A stretch of DNA of 64,000 nucleotides. Origin: Xanthobacteraceae bacterium 501b. Its GTDB lineage: Bacteria; Pseudomonadota; Alphaproteobacteria; Rhizobiales; Xanthobacteraceae. Below, piece by piece: positions 34,714-43,228 of this stretch. A model generated the notes under the pieces. It had not been told where the DNA came from, searched no databases, and was given only the letters and a program-made list of their open reading frames with translations. Position 1 is the stretch's first letter. Each line of letters opens with the position of its first letter. The stretch is from the NCBI GenBank assembly GCA_000378025.1, contig KB899087.1, positions 3,286,001-3,350,000 of the forward strand, given 5' to 3'. The translations under genes were made by a program, and so were the position numbers.

Positions 34714-35424
34714 TCAGCGGTCCGGCAGGCAGGCATGGTGGGCGATGCGGTAGGTGCGCGCCGCCCCGACCAGATGCGCGTCGAACGCGCCGCCGAACAG
34801 GCCCGCCAGCGCCGCGTCGCGAATGTTCAGCCCGCCGGCATAGGCGCCGAGCGCCGGCAGGACGAGGCGGCGCCCATCGGTGGCGAAGCAGCGCCGGCGC
34901 AGGCTGCGCCCGCGCAGCACCAGCCGCGCGACGGGATGGAAATGCCCGGCCACCTCGCCCTCCCCTGCCTCAGCGGCCGGCTCGTGGCGCAAGGTGAGCC
35001 GCCCGAGCCTGAGCTCGCCGGCATGCAGGCCGCCGATACCGGGCATCGGCTCGGGATCGTGATTGCCGGCGATCCACACCATGTCGCGCCCGCGCGTCAG
35101 CAAAGCCAGACTCGCGCGCTCCTCGTCGCCGAGCCGGCCGGCACCACCGCGATCATGGAAGCTGTCGCCTAGCGCGATGAGCGTGCGCGGCGCCCAGCGC
35201 GCGACGAGGCGCTCCAGCAGCGCAAGCGTGGCGCGGGTGTCATAGGGCGGCAGCGGCACGCCGCGGGCGGCGAAGGCGGAGCCCTTTTCCAGATGCAGAT
35301 CGGCGACGATCAGCGCCCGCTCGGCCGGCCACCACAGCGCGCCGGCGGGGTCGAGCACGAGGCGTGCGCCGGCCAGCTCGATCTCGCTCTCGCCCGTGCG
35401 CTCATCGGCCGGGCCCGCTGTCAT
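34714..35424 (-). CDS. pdeM: Ligase-associated DNA damage response endonuclease PdeM
   Basis: This 236-residue metallophosphoesterase has the motifs IVADLHLEKG, GDSFHDRG, GNHD (IAGNHDPEP) and the later GHFHP, giving the full two-metal site. It is one of the four proteins of the bacterial Lhr-ligase-exonuclease-phosphoesterase repair set. It overlaps the end of lhr, so the two are coupled; a GTG at 35436 is an alternative start. The other two members are on the opposite strand at 40.2-43 kb. Confidence 0.93.
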   Translation of the reverse strand: MTAGPADERTGESEIELAGARLVLDPAGALWWPAERALIVADLHLEKGSAFAARGVPLPPYDTRATLALLERLVARWAPRTLIALGDSFHDRGGAGRLGDEERASLALLTRGRDMVWIAGNHDPEPMPGIGGLHAGELRLGRLTLRHEPAAEAGEGEVAGHFHPVARLVLRGRSLRRRCFATDGRRLVLPALGAYAGGLNIRDAALAGLFGGAFDAHLVGAARTYRIAHHACLPDR

Positions 35425-37927
35425 CGTCGCCGGCACGCATCGCCTCCCTGATCAGTTCATCCTCGGCCTCGGCCAGCAGCGCCTCCGAGGCGCCGCCCGC
35501 GACCATTTCGCGGCCGATCTCCAGCATAACCGGCACCGCCAGCGGCGAGACGCGCGGCAAGGCGAGATGGTCGATTCGGCCCCTCACCCGCGTGAGCATG
35601 TCGGAGAGCCGGCGAATGTCCAGAAGCCCGGTCGCCGCATCCGCCCGCGCCGTGCGCAGCAGCACATGGCCCGGCTCATGCCGGCGCAGCACGTCATAGA
35701 CGAGGTCGGTGGACATCGTCACCTGACGGGAATTCTTCTCCTTGCCGGGAAAGCGCCGCTCGATCAGGCCGGCGATGACAGCGCATTGCCGGAAGGTGCG
35801 CTTCATCAACGCGGATTCCGCGAGCCATTCCTCCAGATCGTCGCCGAGCATGTCGGCGTCGAACAGCGCGTCGAGCGAGAGCCGCCTTTGTGCGATCGCA
35901 AGCGACATGTCGGAAACGCCGTAAATCACCAGCGCGTAGTCGTTGGCCATGAAACCGAGCGGGTGCAGACCGGCGCGGTCCAGCCTTCGGGTCAGCAGCA
36001 TGCCCAGCGTCTGGTGGGCGAGCCTTCCCTCGAACGGGTAGGCGACGAGATGATAGCGCCCGCCGCGCGGAAAGGTCTCGACCAGCAGATCCTCCCGTCC
36101 CGGCAGGCGCGAGCGCAGCTTCTGCAGCTCCAGCCAGTCGCGCACCTGGCCCGGCAGGCTCGCCCAGCGCGCCGGCTCGGAGAGCAGCGCCCGCACCCGC
36201 GCGGCAAGGAAGGTGGAGAGCGGGAACTTGCCGCCGGCATAAGAGGGAACCCGCGGCTCCTTGGCGCTGGTGCGGGCGACGCGGACCTCGTTCTCGGTAA
36301 TCGTGAGATATTCCAGCACCTCGCCGGCGAAGACGAAGGTGTCCCCCGGGCTCATCGTCTCGACGAAATACTCCTCCACCTCGCCCAGCACCCGCCCGCC
36401 AAAGCGCGATTTGGCGCTGGCGAGGCGCACTTTCAGCATGGTGGATTCGACGATAGTGCCGACATTGAGCCGGTACTGCTGCGCCACCTGCGGGTTGGCG
36501 ACGCGCCAGCGGCCGTCCTTCATCTGCCGTATGCGGGCGAAGCGCTCATAGGCGCGCAGCGCATAGCCCCCGGTGGCATTGAAGCCGACCACATCGTCGA
36601 AATCCGCGCGGGAGAGCTCCGCATAGGGCTCGGCGGAGGTGATTTCCGCGAACAGCTCGTCCGCGTCGAACGGGGTGGCGCAGGCCATGCCGAGCACGTG
36701 CTGCGCCAGCACGTCGAGCGCGCCGGAGCGCACCACCGCGCTGTCCTGCGCCCCCGCCCGCACCGCCTCCAGCGCGGCGCGGCATTCCAGCACCTCGAAG
36801 CGGTTTGCCGGCACAAGAACGGCGCGCGAGGGCTCGTCCAGCCGGTGATTGGCGCGGCCGATGCGCTGCATCAGCCGCGAGGAGCCCTTGGGCGCGCCGA
36901 CATTGACCACAAGGTCCACCGCGCCCCAGTCGATGCCGAGATCGAGCGAGGAGGTGCACACCACCGCCTTCAGCTTGCCCTCGCCCATCGCCGCCTCCAC
37001 CCGGCGGCGCTGCGAGACGTCGAGCGAGCCGTGATGCAGCGCGATCGGCAGATTGGCGTCGTTGATGTGCCACAGTTCCTGAAACAGCAGCTCCGCCTGC
37101 ATGCGGGTGTTGACGAAGACCAGCGTCGTCGTGTGGCGGGTGATGAGGCCGTAGATCTCTTTGAGCGAATGGCGCGCCGTGTGGCCGGCCCAGGGCACAT
37201 GGGCGGCGCTGTCGAGCATGGAAAGATCCGGCGCGGCGCCGGGATCGGCGATCACCAGTTCGCCCATCTCCGCGTTACCGCGCTGCGGCACCAGCCAGCG
37301 GCGCAGCGTGTCCGGGTCGGCCACGGTGGCGGAGAGGCCGACCGTCTGCGCGACAGGCGCGATCGCGCGCAGACGGGCGAGGCCGAGGCTCAAGAGATCG
37401 CCGCGCTTGGAGCCGGCCAGCGCATGCAGCTCGTCCAGCACGATGCGCTTGAGATCGGCGAACAGCGGCTCGGCATCGTCGGAGGCCAGCAGCAGCGCGA
37501 TCTGCTCGGGCGTGGTCAGCAGGATATCCGGCGGGTCGCGGCGCTGGCGCTGGCGGCGCGAGGCCGGGGTGTCGCCGGTGCGGGTCTCGATGCGGACGGC
37601 CAAGCCCATTTCCTGCGCCGGCCGCTCCAGATTGCGGGCGACATCGACCGCGAGCGCCTTCAGCGGCGAGATGTAGAGCGTGTGCAGGCCGGGCGGGCGG
37701 GGGCTGTTGCGCGGGACGGGCCGCCCGGCGAGTTCGACCAGGCTCGGCAGGAAGCCGGCCAGCGTCTTGCCAGCGCCCGTAGGGGCGATGAGCAGGGTGG
37801 AGCGCCCCTCGCGCGCCTGCGCCAGCAATTCCAGCTGGTGCGCGCGCGGCGCCCAGCCCCTGCCGGCAAACCAGCGTCGGAACGGCTCGGGCAGAAGATC
37901 GTCGGGCGCGGCATCGATGTCAGGCAC
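35402..37927 (-). CDS. Ligase-associated DEXH-box helicase (Lhr-like)
   Basis: This 841-residue ATP-dependent DNA helicase begins with GTG (VPDIDAAPDDLL). Motif I is LLIAPTGAGKTLAG, Ia ISPLKALAVDV, motif II IVLDELHAL (DELH), motif III GLSATVADP, and motif VI QRIGRANHRL. A winged helix and the Lhr-core C-terminal domain follow. It is the helicase of the four-gene ligase-associated repair set. A zinc-ribbon membrane protein gene lies upstream on the same strand after 67 bp. Confidence 0.94.
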   Translation of the reverse strand: MPDIDAAPDDLLPEPFRRWFAGRGWAPRAHQLELLAQAREGRSTLLIAPTGAGKTLAGFLPSLVELAGRPVPRNSPRPPGLHTLYISPLKALAVDVARNLERPAQEMGLAVRIETRTGDTPASRRQRQRRDPPDILLTTPEQIALLLASDDAEPLFADLKRIVLDELHALAGSKRGDLLSLGLARLRAIAPVAQTVGLSATVADPDTLRRWLVPQRGNAEMGELVIADPGAAPDLSMLDSAAHVPWAGHTARHSLKEIYGLITRHTTTLVFVNTRMQAELLFQELWHINDANLPIALHHGSLDVSQRRRVEAAMGEGKLKAVVCTSSLDLGIDWGAVDLVVNVGAPKGSSRLMQRIGRANHRLDEPSRAVLVPANRFEVLECRAALEAVRAGAQDSAVVRSGALDVLAQHVLGMACATPFDADELFAEITSAEPYAELSRADFDDVVGFNATGGYALRAYERFARIRQMKDGRWRVANPQVAQQYRLNVGTIVESTMLKVRLASAKSRFGGRVLGEVEEYFVETMSPGDTFVFAGEVLEYLTITENEVRVARTSAKEPRVPSYAGGKFPLSTFLAARVRALLSEPARWASLPGQVRDWLELQKLRSRLPGREDLLVETFPRGGRYHLVAYPFEGRLAHQTLGMLLTRRLDRAGLHPLGFMANDYALVIYGVSDMSLAIAQRRLSLDALFDADMLGDDLEEWLAESALMKRTFRQCAVIAGLIERRFPGKEKNSRQVTMSTDLVYDVLRRHEPGHVLLRTARADAATGLLDIRRLSDMLTRVRGRIDHLALPRVSPLAVPVMLEIGREMVAGGASEALLAEAEDELIREAMRAGDDDSGPGR

Positions 37928-37994
37928 GCCGACAAGCTAATGCCTCGGCGCGCAATTGCGAGGGGGCATGCAGCGCCCCGGCCGGCAGTGACGG

Positions 37995-38462
37995 CTAGAT
38001 ATCGACGCCCTTGCCCGGCCCCGCCGGCAGCGCTGTTGGCGCGAGACGGTCGATGTGCGTCCACAGCGCCGTGGCGGCCGCGCCGATTTCCTGGGCAGCG
38101 TAGTGCCAGACGACAAGGCTAAGCGCGATATTGAGTGCCGCGACGAGCGCCGGCCCCTGCCATTCCCGCTCGTTCAGGCGCTGCGGCTGCTGCGAGACTT
38201 TCAGCGCGATGATGGCCAAAGCGGCGATCGGCGGGCCGACCAGCAGCGGCACCCACGCCAGAATCCGGGCGATCTCCAGAATGCTCAGGCTGCCGAGCGG
38301 CCGCCCGAGCAGCGTCGACACGGCACCGCTGATCACCCCGTTTCCGGCGAGCTCGGCCACCGGGATGACCGCACCGCAATTCTCGCACACCGTCGTGCGG
38401 GCCGAGATGCGGAACCCGCAGGCCGGGCAATGCAGGCTGGTGCGCAGGCGCTCGACGCTCAA
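37995..38462 (-). CDS. Membrane protein with N-terminal zinc ribbon
   Basis: This 155-residue protein starts with TTG in a TTGA overlap with the TM2-domain gene, so the pair is coupled. The N-terminus has two CxxC pairs (CPACG and CENCG) forming a zinc ribbon. Two or three hydrophobic helices follow (ILAWVPLLVGPPIAALAIIAL and LVAALNIALSLVVWHYAA). No named family is recognised. The coupling suggests it works with its TM2-domain neighbour at the membrane. Confidence 0.8.
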   Translation of the reverse strand: MSVERLRTSLHCPACGFRISARTTVCENCGAVIPVAELAGNGVISGAVSTLLGRPLGSLSILEIARILAWVPLLVGPPIAALAIIALKVSQQPQRLNEREWQGPALVAALNIALSLVVWHYAAQEIGAAATALWTHIDRLAPTALPAGPGKGVDI

Positions 38463-39097
38463 CGAATGATCCCCGCGGCCAGATTGCGGAGGTAGCGCTC
38501 ATTCATGCCCTTGGCGGTCTGGTAGGCGTCGATCCACGACCAGATGTTGATGATCCATCCGAGAAGGACGAACCAGAGCAGAATGCAGGCGAAGAACATG
38601 AGAACGCCCTTGCCGATCTGCCCATTATACAGCTGGCCCAGCCCGACGATGAGAATGGAGAGGATCAGCGCCGTGCCGGCGGATTTCGGCTTGGCGATGC
38701 CCGGGTCCAGGATCACCACCTGCTGGGGGCGCGGATCGCTGGTGATGTTGTTCGTCACCTGAACCACGGTGGCACCGGCCTCCGCCCGCACCGGCCCGGC
38801 GGGCGGCGGCGCGGGAAGGGCGGCGCGGGGGAACAGCGATATAAGCGCGGGGTCGTCGGCCGCCCGGGTCCAGGTCTCCGCCCCGAGCCGTACCACCTGC
38901 GTCTCGGCGCCGACCCGCTCCTCCTGGGTGAAGCCGCGCAGCTGGTGGCCGGTGAAGGGGCCGAACACCTGGCCGTCGAGATGGACATACCATTCGCCGT
39001 CGAGCGGGTGCGGCGGCGGCTTCGGCACTGCCGCGCCGAGGCCAGGCGCCGCCGGCGCGACGGGATGCGTGCCGGCCGGCTTGTTCTCATTGTCCAT
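38459..39097 (-). CDS. GYF_2 and TM2 domain protein
   Basis: This 212-residue protein has a Pro/Ala-rich start, then a GYF_2-like domain (EWYVHLDGQVFGPFTGHQLRG, about residues 36-95) and a C-terminal TM2 domain with two helices joined by a short loop (ILSILIVGLGQLYNGQIGKG and FFACILLWFVLLGWIINIWSW). This pairing of GYF_2 with TM2 is common in bacteria, but its function is unknown. The start was set at MDNENKPAG. Confidence 0.88.
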   Translation of the reverse strand: MDNENKPAGTHPVAPAAPGLGAAVPKPPPHPLDGEWYVHLDGQVFGPFTGHQLRGFTQEERVGAETQVVRLGAETWTRAADDPALISLFPRAALPAPPPAGPVRAEAGATVVQVTNNITSDPRPQQVVILDPGIAKPKSAGTALILSILIVGLGQLYNGQIGKGVLMFFACILLWFVLLGWIINIWSWIDAYQTAKGMNERYLRNLAAGIIR

Positions 39098-39199
39098 GCG
39101 TCCACCCCACCCTTTGGTACCATCATTCTGCGGGGCCGCGCGCGCGTCAACCGGAGGGACAGGAAAGGCGGGGGACATCTTGGGGTAGGCGTGACGCCC

Positions 39200-40126
39200 T
39201 CACACCTCGCGCAGGGCCACCACCACCAGCCCCGCGACCGGCTGGTCCTTTTCCTTGCGCACCGACACCGCCTCCACCGTGAGGGGGGTGAGGCCGGCGG
39301 CGGCGAGAGAGGTGCGGACATAGGCGTGCGCATGGGCGAAGCGCAACGTGTCGCGCAGCAGCACGTCCTCGCCGTCATGGGTCTCGGTGGTGAAGGCGAG
39401 CAGCCCGCCCGGCTCCAGCACGCGGCGGGCCTCGGCGAGGATGGGGGCGAGATCGTCGAGATAGCAGAAGGCGTCGCCGGCGAAGACGAGGTCGACCTCG
39501 CGCGCCGGGCGCCCGCGCAGGAAGGCGACCATCTCGCCGGCCACCAGCGCGTCATAGATGCCCCGGCGCCTGGCATGGGCGACCATGTTGGGCGAGAGAT
39601 CGACCCCCTCCATCGCGCCGATGCGGTCGACCAGGCGGGCGCCGACCAGCCCGGTGCCGCAGCCCAGATCCAGCCCGTGCGCGAAGGCATAGGGCCGGCC
39701 AAGGCGGGCGCAAGCGTCGGTCAGCGCGTCGTCGATCACCTCCGGCCCGCGATAGTCGAGCCGGGCCAGCGCGGCCTCGAAGCGGTCGGCATATTGGTCG
39801 AACAGCACCCGCACATAGGCCGGGCTCATGCCCGCCACCTCGCCCTCCAGCCGGGCGAGGCGCAGCGTGGCGCCCAGCGTGTCGGCGGGATCGAGGGCGA
39901 GCACCTCCTCGAAGGCGACGCGCGCGCCGGGCGCATCGCCGGCCGCCTCGCGCGCCTCGCCGAGCAGGAACCAGCCCGGCGCGTACTGGCCGGCGCGGGC
40001 CACCGCCTCGGTCAGAAGCTCGGCCGCGTCGGTGGCATTTCCCTCCTCCAGCAGCGCGCGCGCCCAGTCGATCCGGCGATCGACCGTGGGGTCGCCGGAG
40101 GAAAGAATGAGCCGGCCGGAGGCCAT
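39200..40126 (-). CDS. TPR-containing class I SAM-dependent methyltransferase
   Basis: This protein has 308 residues. The N-terminal part (about 1-95) has tetratricopeptide-like helices (AGQYAPGWFLLGEAREAAGDA, FEEVLALDPADTLGATLRL). The C-terminal part is a Rossmann methyltransferase with motif I LDLGCGTGLVGARL, acidic loop EGVDLSPNM and motif IV DLVFAGDAF. It shares a 51-bp divergent gap with the exonuclease gene. The substrate is unknown. Confidence 0.9.
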   Translation of the reverse strand: MASGRLILSSGDPTVDRRIDWARALLEEGNATDAAELLTEAVARAGQYAPGWFLLGEAREAAGDAPGARVAFEEVLALDPADTLGATLRLARLEGEVAGMSPAYVRVLFDQYADRFEAALARLDYRGPEVIDDALTDACARLGRPYAFAHGLDLGCGTGLVGARLVDRIGAMEGVDLSPNMVAHARRRGIYDALVAGEMVAFLRGRPAREVDLVFAGDAFCYLDDLAPILAEARRVLEPGGLLAFTTETHDGEDVLLRDTLRFAHAHAYVRTSLAAAGLTPLTVEAVSVRKEKDQPVAGLVVVALREV

Positions 40127-40177
40127 GGGCGGGATGTCTCGCGAAAAAGCTGGAGGGCGCCCTATATAGGTTCCACC

Positions 40178-41242
40178 ATGCGCCCGGAAGAGCTTCTCCA
40201 CACCACCCCACAGGGGCTTTATTCGCCGGCCGGCGACTTCTTCATCGACCCGACGCGGCCAGTGGCGCGGGCGTTGATCACCCATGGCCATTCCGACCAT
40301 GCCCGCGCCGGCCATGGCGCCGTGCTGGCGACGCGCCAGACGCTCGACATCATGGCCATCCGCTATGGCGAAGCCTTCGCCGGCACGGTGCAGGCGGCCG
40401 ACTATGGTGCGCGGATCGAGGTCAACGGCGTCGGCGTCCGCTTCCATCCCGCCGGGCATATTCTCGGCAGCGCGCAGATCGCGCTGGACTGGCGCGGCTG
40501 CACCATCGTCGCGTCAGGCGACTACAAGCCAGGCGCCGACCCCACCGCCCTGCCCTTCGCCCCGGTGCGCTGCCATGTCTTCATCTCGGAGGCGACCTTC
40601 GGCCTGCCGGTGTTCCGCCATCCCGCGCCCGCGGCGGAGATCGCCAAGCTGATGGATTCGCTGGCGCTGTTTCCCGAGCGGGCGCATCTGGTCGGTGCCT
40701 ATGCGCTGGGCAAGGCGCAGCGGGTGATGGCGCTGCTGCGCGCCGCCGGGCATGAGCGGCCGGTTCTGCTGCACGGCGCGATGGAGAAGCTGACCGCCTA
40801 TTACCGCACCCAGGGCATCGATCTTGGCGACACCCGCCCGGCCCGCGACGCCTCCCCGACGGAGCGCGCCGGCGCCGTCGTGCTGTGCCCACCCGGCGCG
40901 CTGGCCGATGTGTGGTCGCGGCGCTTCCCCGATCCCGTCACCGCCTTTGCCTCCGGCTGGATGCGGATCCGCGCCCGCGCCCGGCAGAACGGCGTCGAGC
41001 TGCCTTTGATCCTTTCCGACCATGCCGACTGGGACGAGTTGCAGGTCGCCATCCGCGCCACCGGCTGCGAGGAGCTGTGGGTGACGCACGGGCAGGAGGA
41101 CGCGCTGGTGCACTGGGCAACGCAGGAAGGGCTGCGCGCCCGGCCACTGCACATGGTCGGCTATGGCGAGGAAGAGGGCGAGAGCGCCGCGCCCGATGCC
41201 TCCGCCCCGGAGGCGCCTCCCACACCGGAGGTGGCGCCGTGA
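40178..41242 (+). CDS. Ligase-associated DNA exonuclease (metallo-beta-lactamase, mRNA 3'-end processing factor-like)
   Basis: This 354-residue metallo-beta-lactamase fold nuclease belongs to the SNM1/CPSF type. The metal site begins with ITHGHSDHARAGH; further marks are HPAGHILGSAQI, VASGDYKPG and the late LSDHADWDEL. It is the exonuclease of the four-gene ligase-associated repair set. Its stop overlaps the GTG start of the ligase gene by 4 bp (GTGA). TATATAGG at 40162-40169 may be part of its promoter. Confidence 0.93.
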   Translation: MRPEELLHTTPQGLYSPAGDFFIDPTRPVARALITHGHSDHARAGHGAVLATRQTLDIMAIRYGEAFAGTVQAADYGARIEVNGVGVRFHPAGHILGSAQIALDWRGCTIVASGDYKPGADPTALPFAPVRCHVFISEATFGLPVFRHPAPAAEIAKLMDSLALFPERAHLVGAYALGKAQRVMALLRAAGHERPVLLHGAMEKLTAYYRTQGIDLGDTRPARDASPTERAGAVVLCPPGALADVWSRRFPDPVTAFASGWMRIRARARQNGVELPLILSDHADWDELQVAIRATGCEELWVTHGQEDALVHWATQEGLRARPLHMVGYGEEEGESAAPDASAPEAPPTPEVAP

Positions 41243-42951
41243 ACCGATTCGCCGCCTTGCTCGACCGCCTCGCCTATGAGCCGCGCCGCAATGGCAAGAT
41301 ACGGCTCATCGCCGCTTATTTCCGCCACACGCCGGACCCGGAACGCGGCTGGGCGCTGGCCGCGCTCACCGGCGCGCTGTCGTTCCGCAACGCCAAGCCC
41401 GGCCTCATCCGCCAGCTCATCGGCGAGCGCACCGACCCGGTGCTGTTCGCCCTCTCCTATGACTATGTCGGCGACCTCTCGGAGACGGTGGCGCTGATGT
41501 GGCCGGCGCCGCACGGGCTCAACGACACCGAACCGCCGTCGCTCGAAGCCATCGTCCATGCCTTCACCCATATGGGCCGCGCCGAGATGCCGGCGGTGCT
41601 GACCTCCCTGCTCGACCGGCTGGACGAGACCGGGCGCTGGGCGCTGCTCAAACTGATCACCGGCGGCCTGCGCATCGGCGTCTCGGCCCGCCTGGCCAAA
41701 ACAGCGGTGGCGGCACTGGGCGACCATGCGCCCGACGCGGTCGAGCTGGTCTGGCCGGGGCTGGCGCCGCCTTATCAGGAGCTGTTCGCCTGGGCCGAGG
41801 GGCGCGGGCCGAAGCCCGAAACCGAGGACCCCGCCCCGTTCCGCCCGGTCATGCTCTCCCATCCGCTGGAGGAGGCGGATGTCGAAAAACTCGACCCCGC
41901 CGCCTTCCGCGCCGAATGGAAATGGGACGGCATCCGGGTGCAGGCGGCGCGCGCCGCCGGGCCGGACGGGCGGCATGTGACGCGGCTCTACAGCCGCACC
42001 GGCGAGGATATCTCAGGCGCTTTCCCGGACCTTGCCGAAGCGCTGGCCTTTGACGGGGTGGTGGACGGCGAATTGCTGATCCTGCGCGAGGGGCGTGTGC
42101 AGTCCTTCAACGTGCTGCAGCAGCGGCTGAACCGGAAGACGGTCTCGGCCAAGCTCATGCTGGACTACCCCGCCCATATCCGCGCCTATGATGTGCTGGT
42201 GGCGGCGGGCGAGGATCTGCGCGAGCAGCCCTTCGCGGCGCGGCGGGCGCGGCTGGAAGCGCTGATTTCAGCCCATCCTGCCGAGGGCCGACTCGATCTC
42301 TCCCCCCTCGTGCCCTTTCCCAGCTGGGACGCGCTGGCGCAGGCCCGCGCCGACCCCGCCGCCCATGGCGCGGGAGAAGATGCCGAGGCGGTGGAAGGGG
42401 TGATGCTGAAGCGCGCCGACAGCCCCTATCTGCCCGGCCGCCCCAAGGGGCCGTGGTGGAAATGGAAGCGCGACCCGCACAGCGTCGATGCCGTGCTGAT
42501 GTACGCCCAGCGCGGCCACGGCAAGCGCTCCTCCTATTATTCCGACTACACCTTCGGCGTGTGGACGGGAGAGACCTCCGGCACGGGTGAGTTGGTGCCG
42601 GTCGGCAAGGCCTATTTCGGCTTCACCGATGCCGAGCTGATCGAGATCGACCGCTTCGTGCGGCGCCACACGGTGAACCGCTTCGGCCCGGTGCGCGAGG
42701 TGGTGCACACCCCGACCGAGGGGCTGGTGGTGGAAGTCGCCTTCGAAGGGCTGGCCCGCTCCACCCGCCACCGCTCGGGGCTCGCCATGCGCTTTCCCCG
42801 CATCGCCCGGCTGCGCTGGGACAAGCCGCCCCTTGAGGCCGACCGGCTGGAGACGCTGGAGAAGATGATCGGTGGCGAGGATGAAAGCCACGCTCCCCGC
42901 CGGCCGACGGCCGTGCTAGGGAAGCAGCGTTCGCCTGCCGAGGAAATGTGA
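41239..42951 (+). CDS. ATP-dependent DNA ligase (LigB/C type, cis-acting with exonuclease)
   Basis: This 570-residue ligase starts with GTG. The adenylation lysine is in EWKWDGIRV, followed by LYSRTGEDIS (motif Ib) and VDGELLIL (motif III), EGVMLKRADSPY (motif IV) and WWKWKRDPHSVDAVLMY (motif V). The N-terminal 200 residues form the alpha-helical DNA-binding domain of archaeal/eukaryal-type ligases. It is coupled to the exonuclease gene; with Lhr and PdeM it forms the known repair set. Confidence 0.95.
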   Translation: MNRFAALLDRLAYEPRRNGKIRLIAAYFRHTPDPERGWALAALTGALSFRNAKPGLIRQLIGERTDPVLFALSYDYVGDLSETVALMWPAPHGLNDTEPPSLEAIVHAFTHMGRAEMPAVLTSLLDRLDETGRWALLKLITGGLRIGVSARLAKTAVAALGDHAPDAVELVWPGLAPPYQELFAWAEGRGPKPETEDPAPFRPVMLSHPLEEADVEKLDPAAFRAEWKWDGIRVQAARAAGPDGRHVTRLYSRTGEDISGAFPDLAEALAFDGVVDGELLILREGRVQSFNVLQQRLNRKTVSAKLMLDYPAHIRAYDVLVAAGEDLREQPFAARRARLEALISAHPAEGRLDLSPLVPFPSWDALAQARADPAAHGAGEDAEAVEGVMLKRADSPYLPGRPKGPWWKWKRDPHSVDAVLMYAQRGHGKRSSYYSDYTFGVWTGETSGTGELVPVGKAYFGFTDAELIEIDRFVRRHTVNRFGPVREVVHTPTEGLVVEVAFEGLARSTRHRSGLAMRFPRIARLRWDKPPLEADRLETLEKMIGGEDESHAPRRPTAVLGKQRSPAEEM

Positions 42952-42954
42952 GTC

Positions 42955-43224
42955 ATGGCCGATAATCAGCTTGCCCGCTGGATGGGCGGTTCGCCCTTCT
43001 GGGTCCTCATGCGGCTCGTCGCGCTCTCGGTGGTGGTCGGCGTCATTCTCGCCGCGCTCGGCCTCGATCCGTTCAACATCCTCTCCAGCATTGAGAGCCT
43101 GCTGCGGCATCTGTTCAATTTCAGCTTCGAGGCGATCGAGCGGCTGTGGCGCTATTTCGTCCTCGGCGCCGGGATCGTGATCCCGCTCTGGCTCATCCTG
43201 CGCATCGCCAGCCGCGGCCGCTGA
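42955..43224 (+). CDS. Small membrane protein, DUF6460 type
   Basis: This 89-residue inner-membrane protein has two hydrophobic helices (FWVLMRLVALSVVVGVILAAL and YFVLGAGIVIPLWLILRIA) around an amphipathic segment containing LFNFSFEAIERLWR. It begins 4 bp after the ligase stop and is followed 5 bp later by the MATE gene, so it is probably co-transcribed with both. Its function is unknown. Confidence 0.82.
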   Translation: MADNQLARWMGGSPFWVLMRLVALSVVVGVILAALGLDPFNILSSIESLLRHLFNFSFEAIERLWRYFVLGAGIVIPLWLILRIASRGR

Positions 43225-43228
43225 TCCC

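Noticed and set aside
35396..38122. A 908-residue open frame on the plus strand
   Set aside because: It is antisense to the Lhr helicase, whose motifs are unmistakable; the plus-strand product has no recognisable domain.
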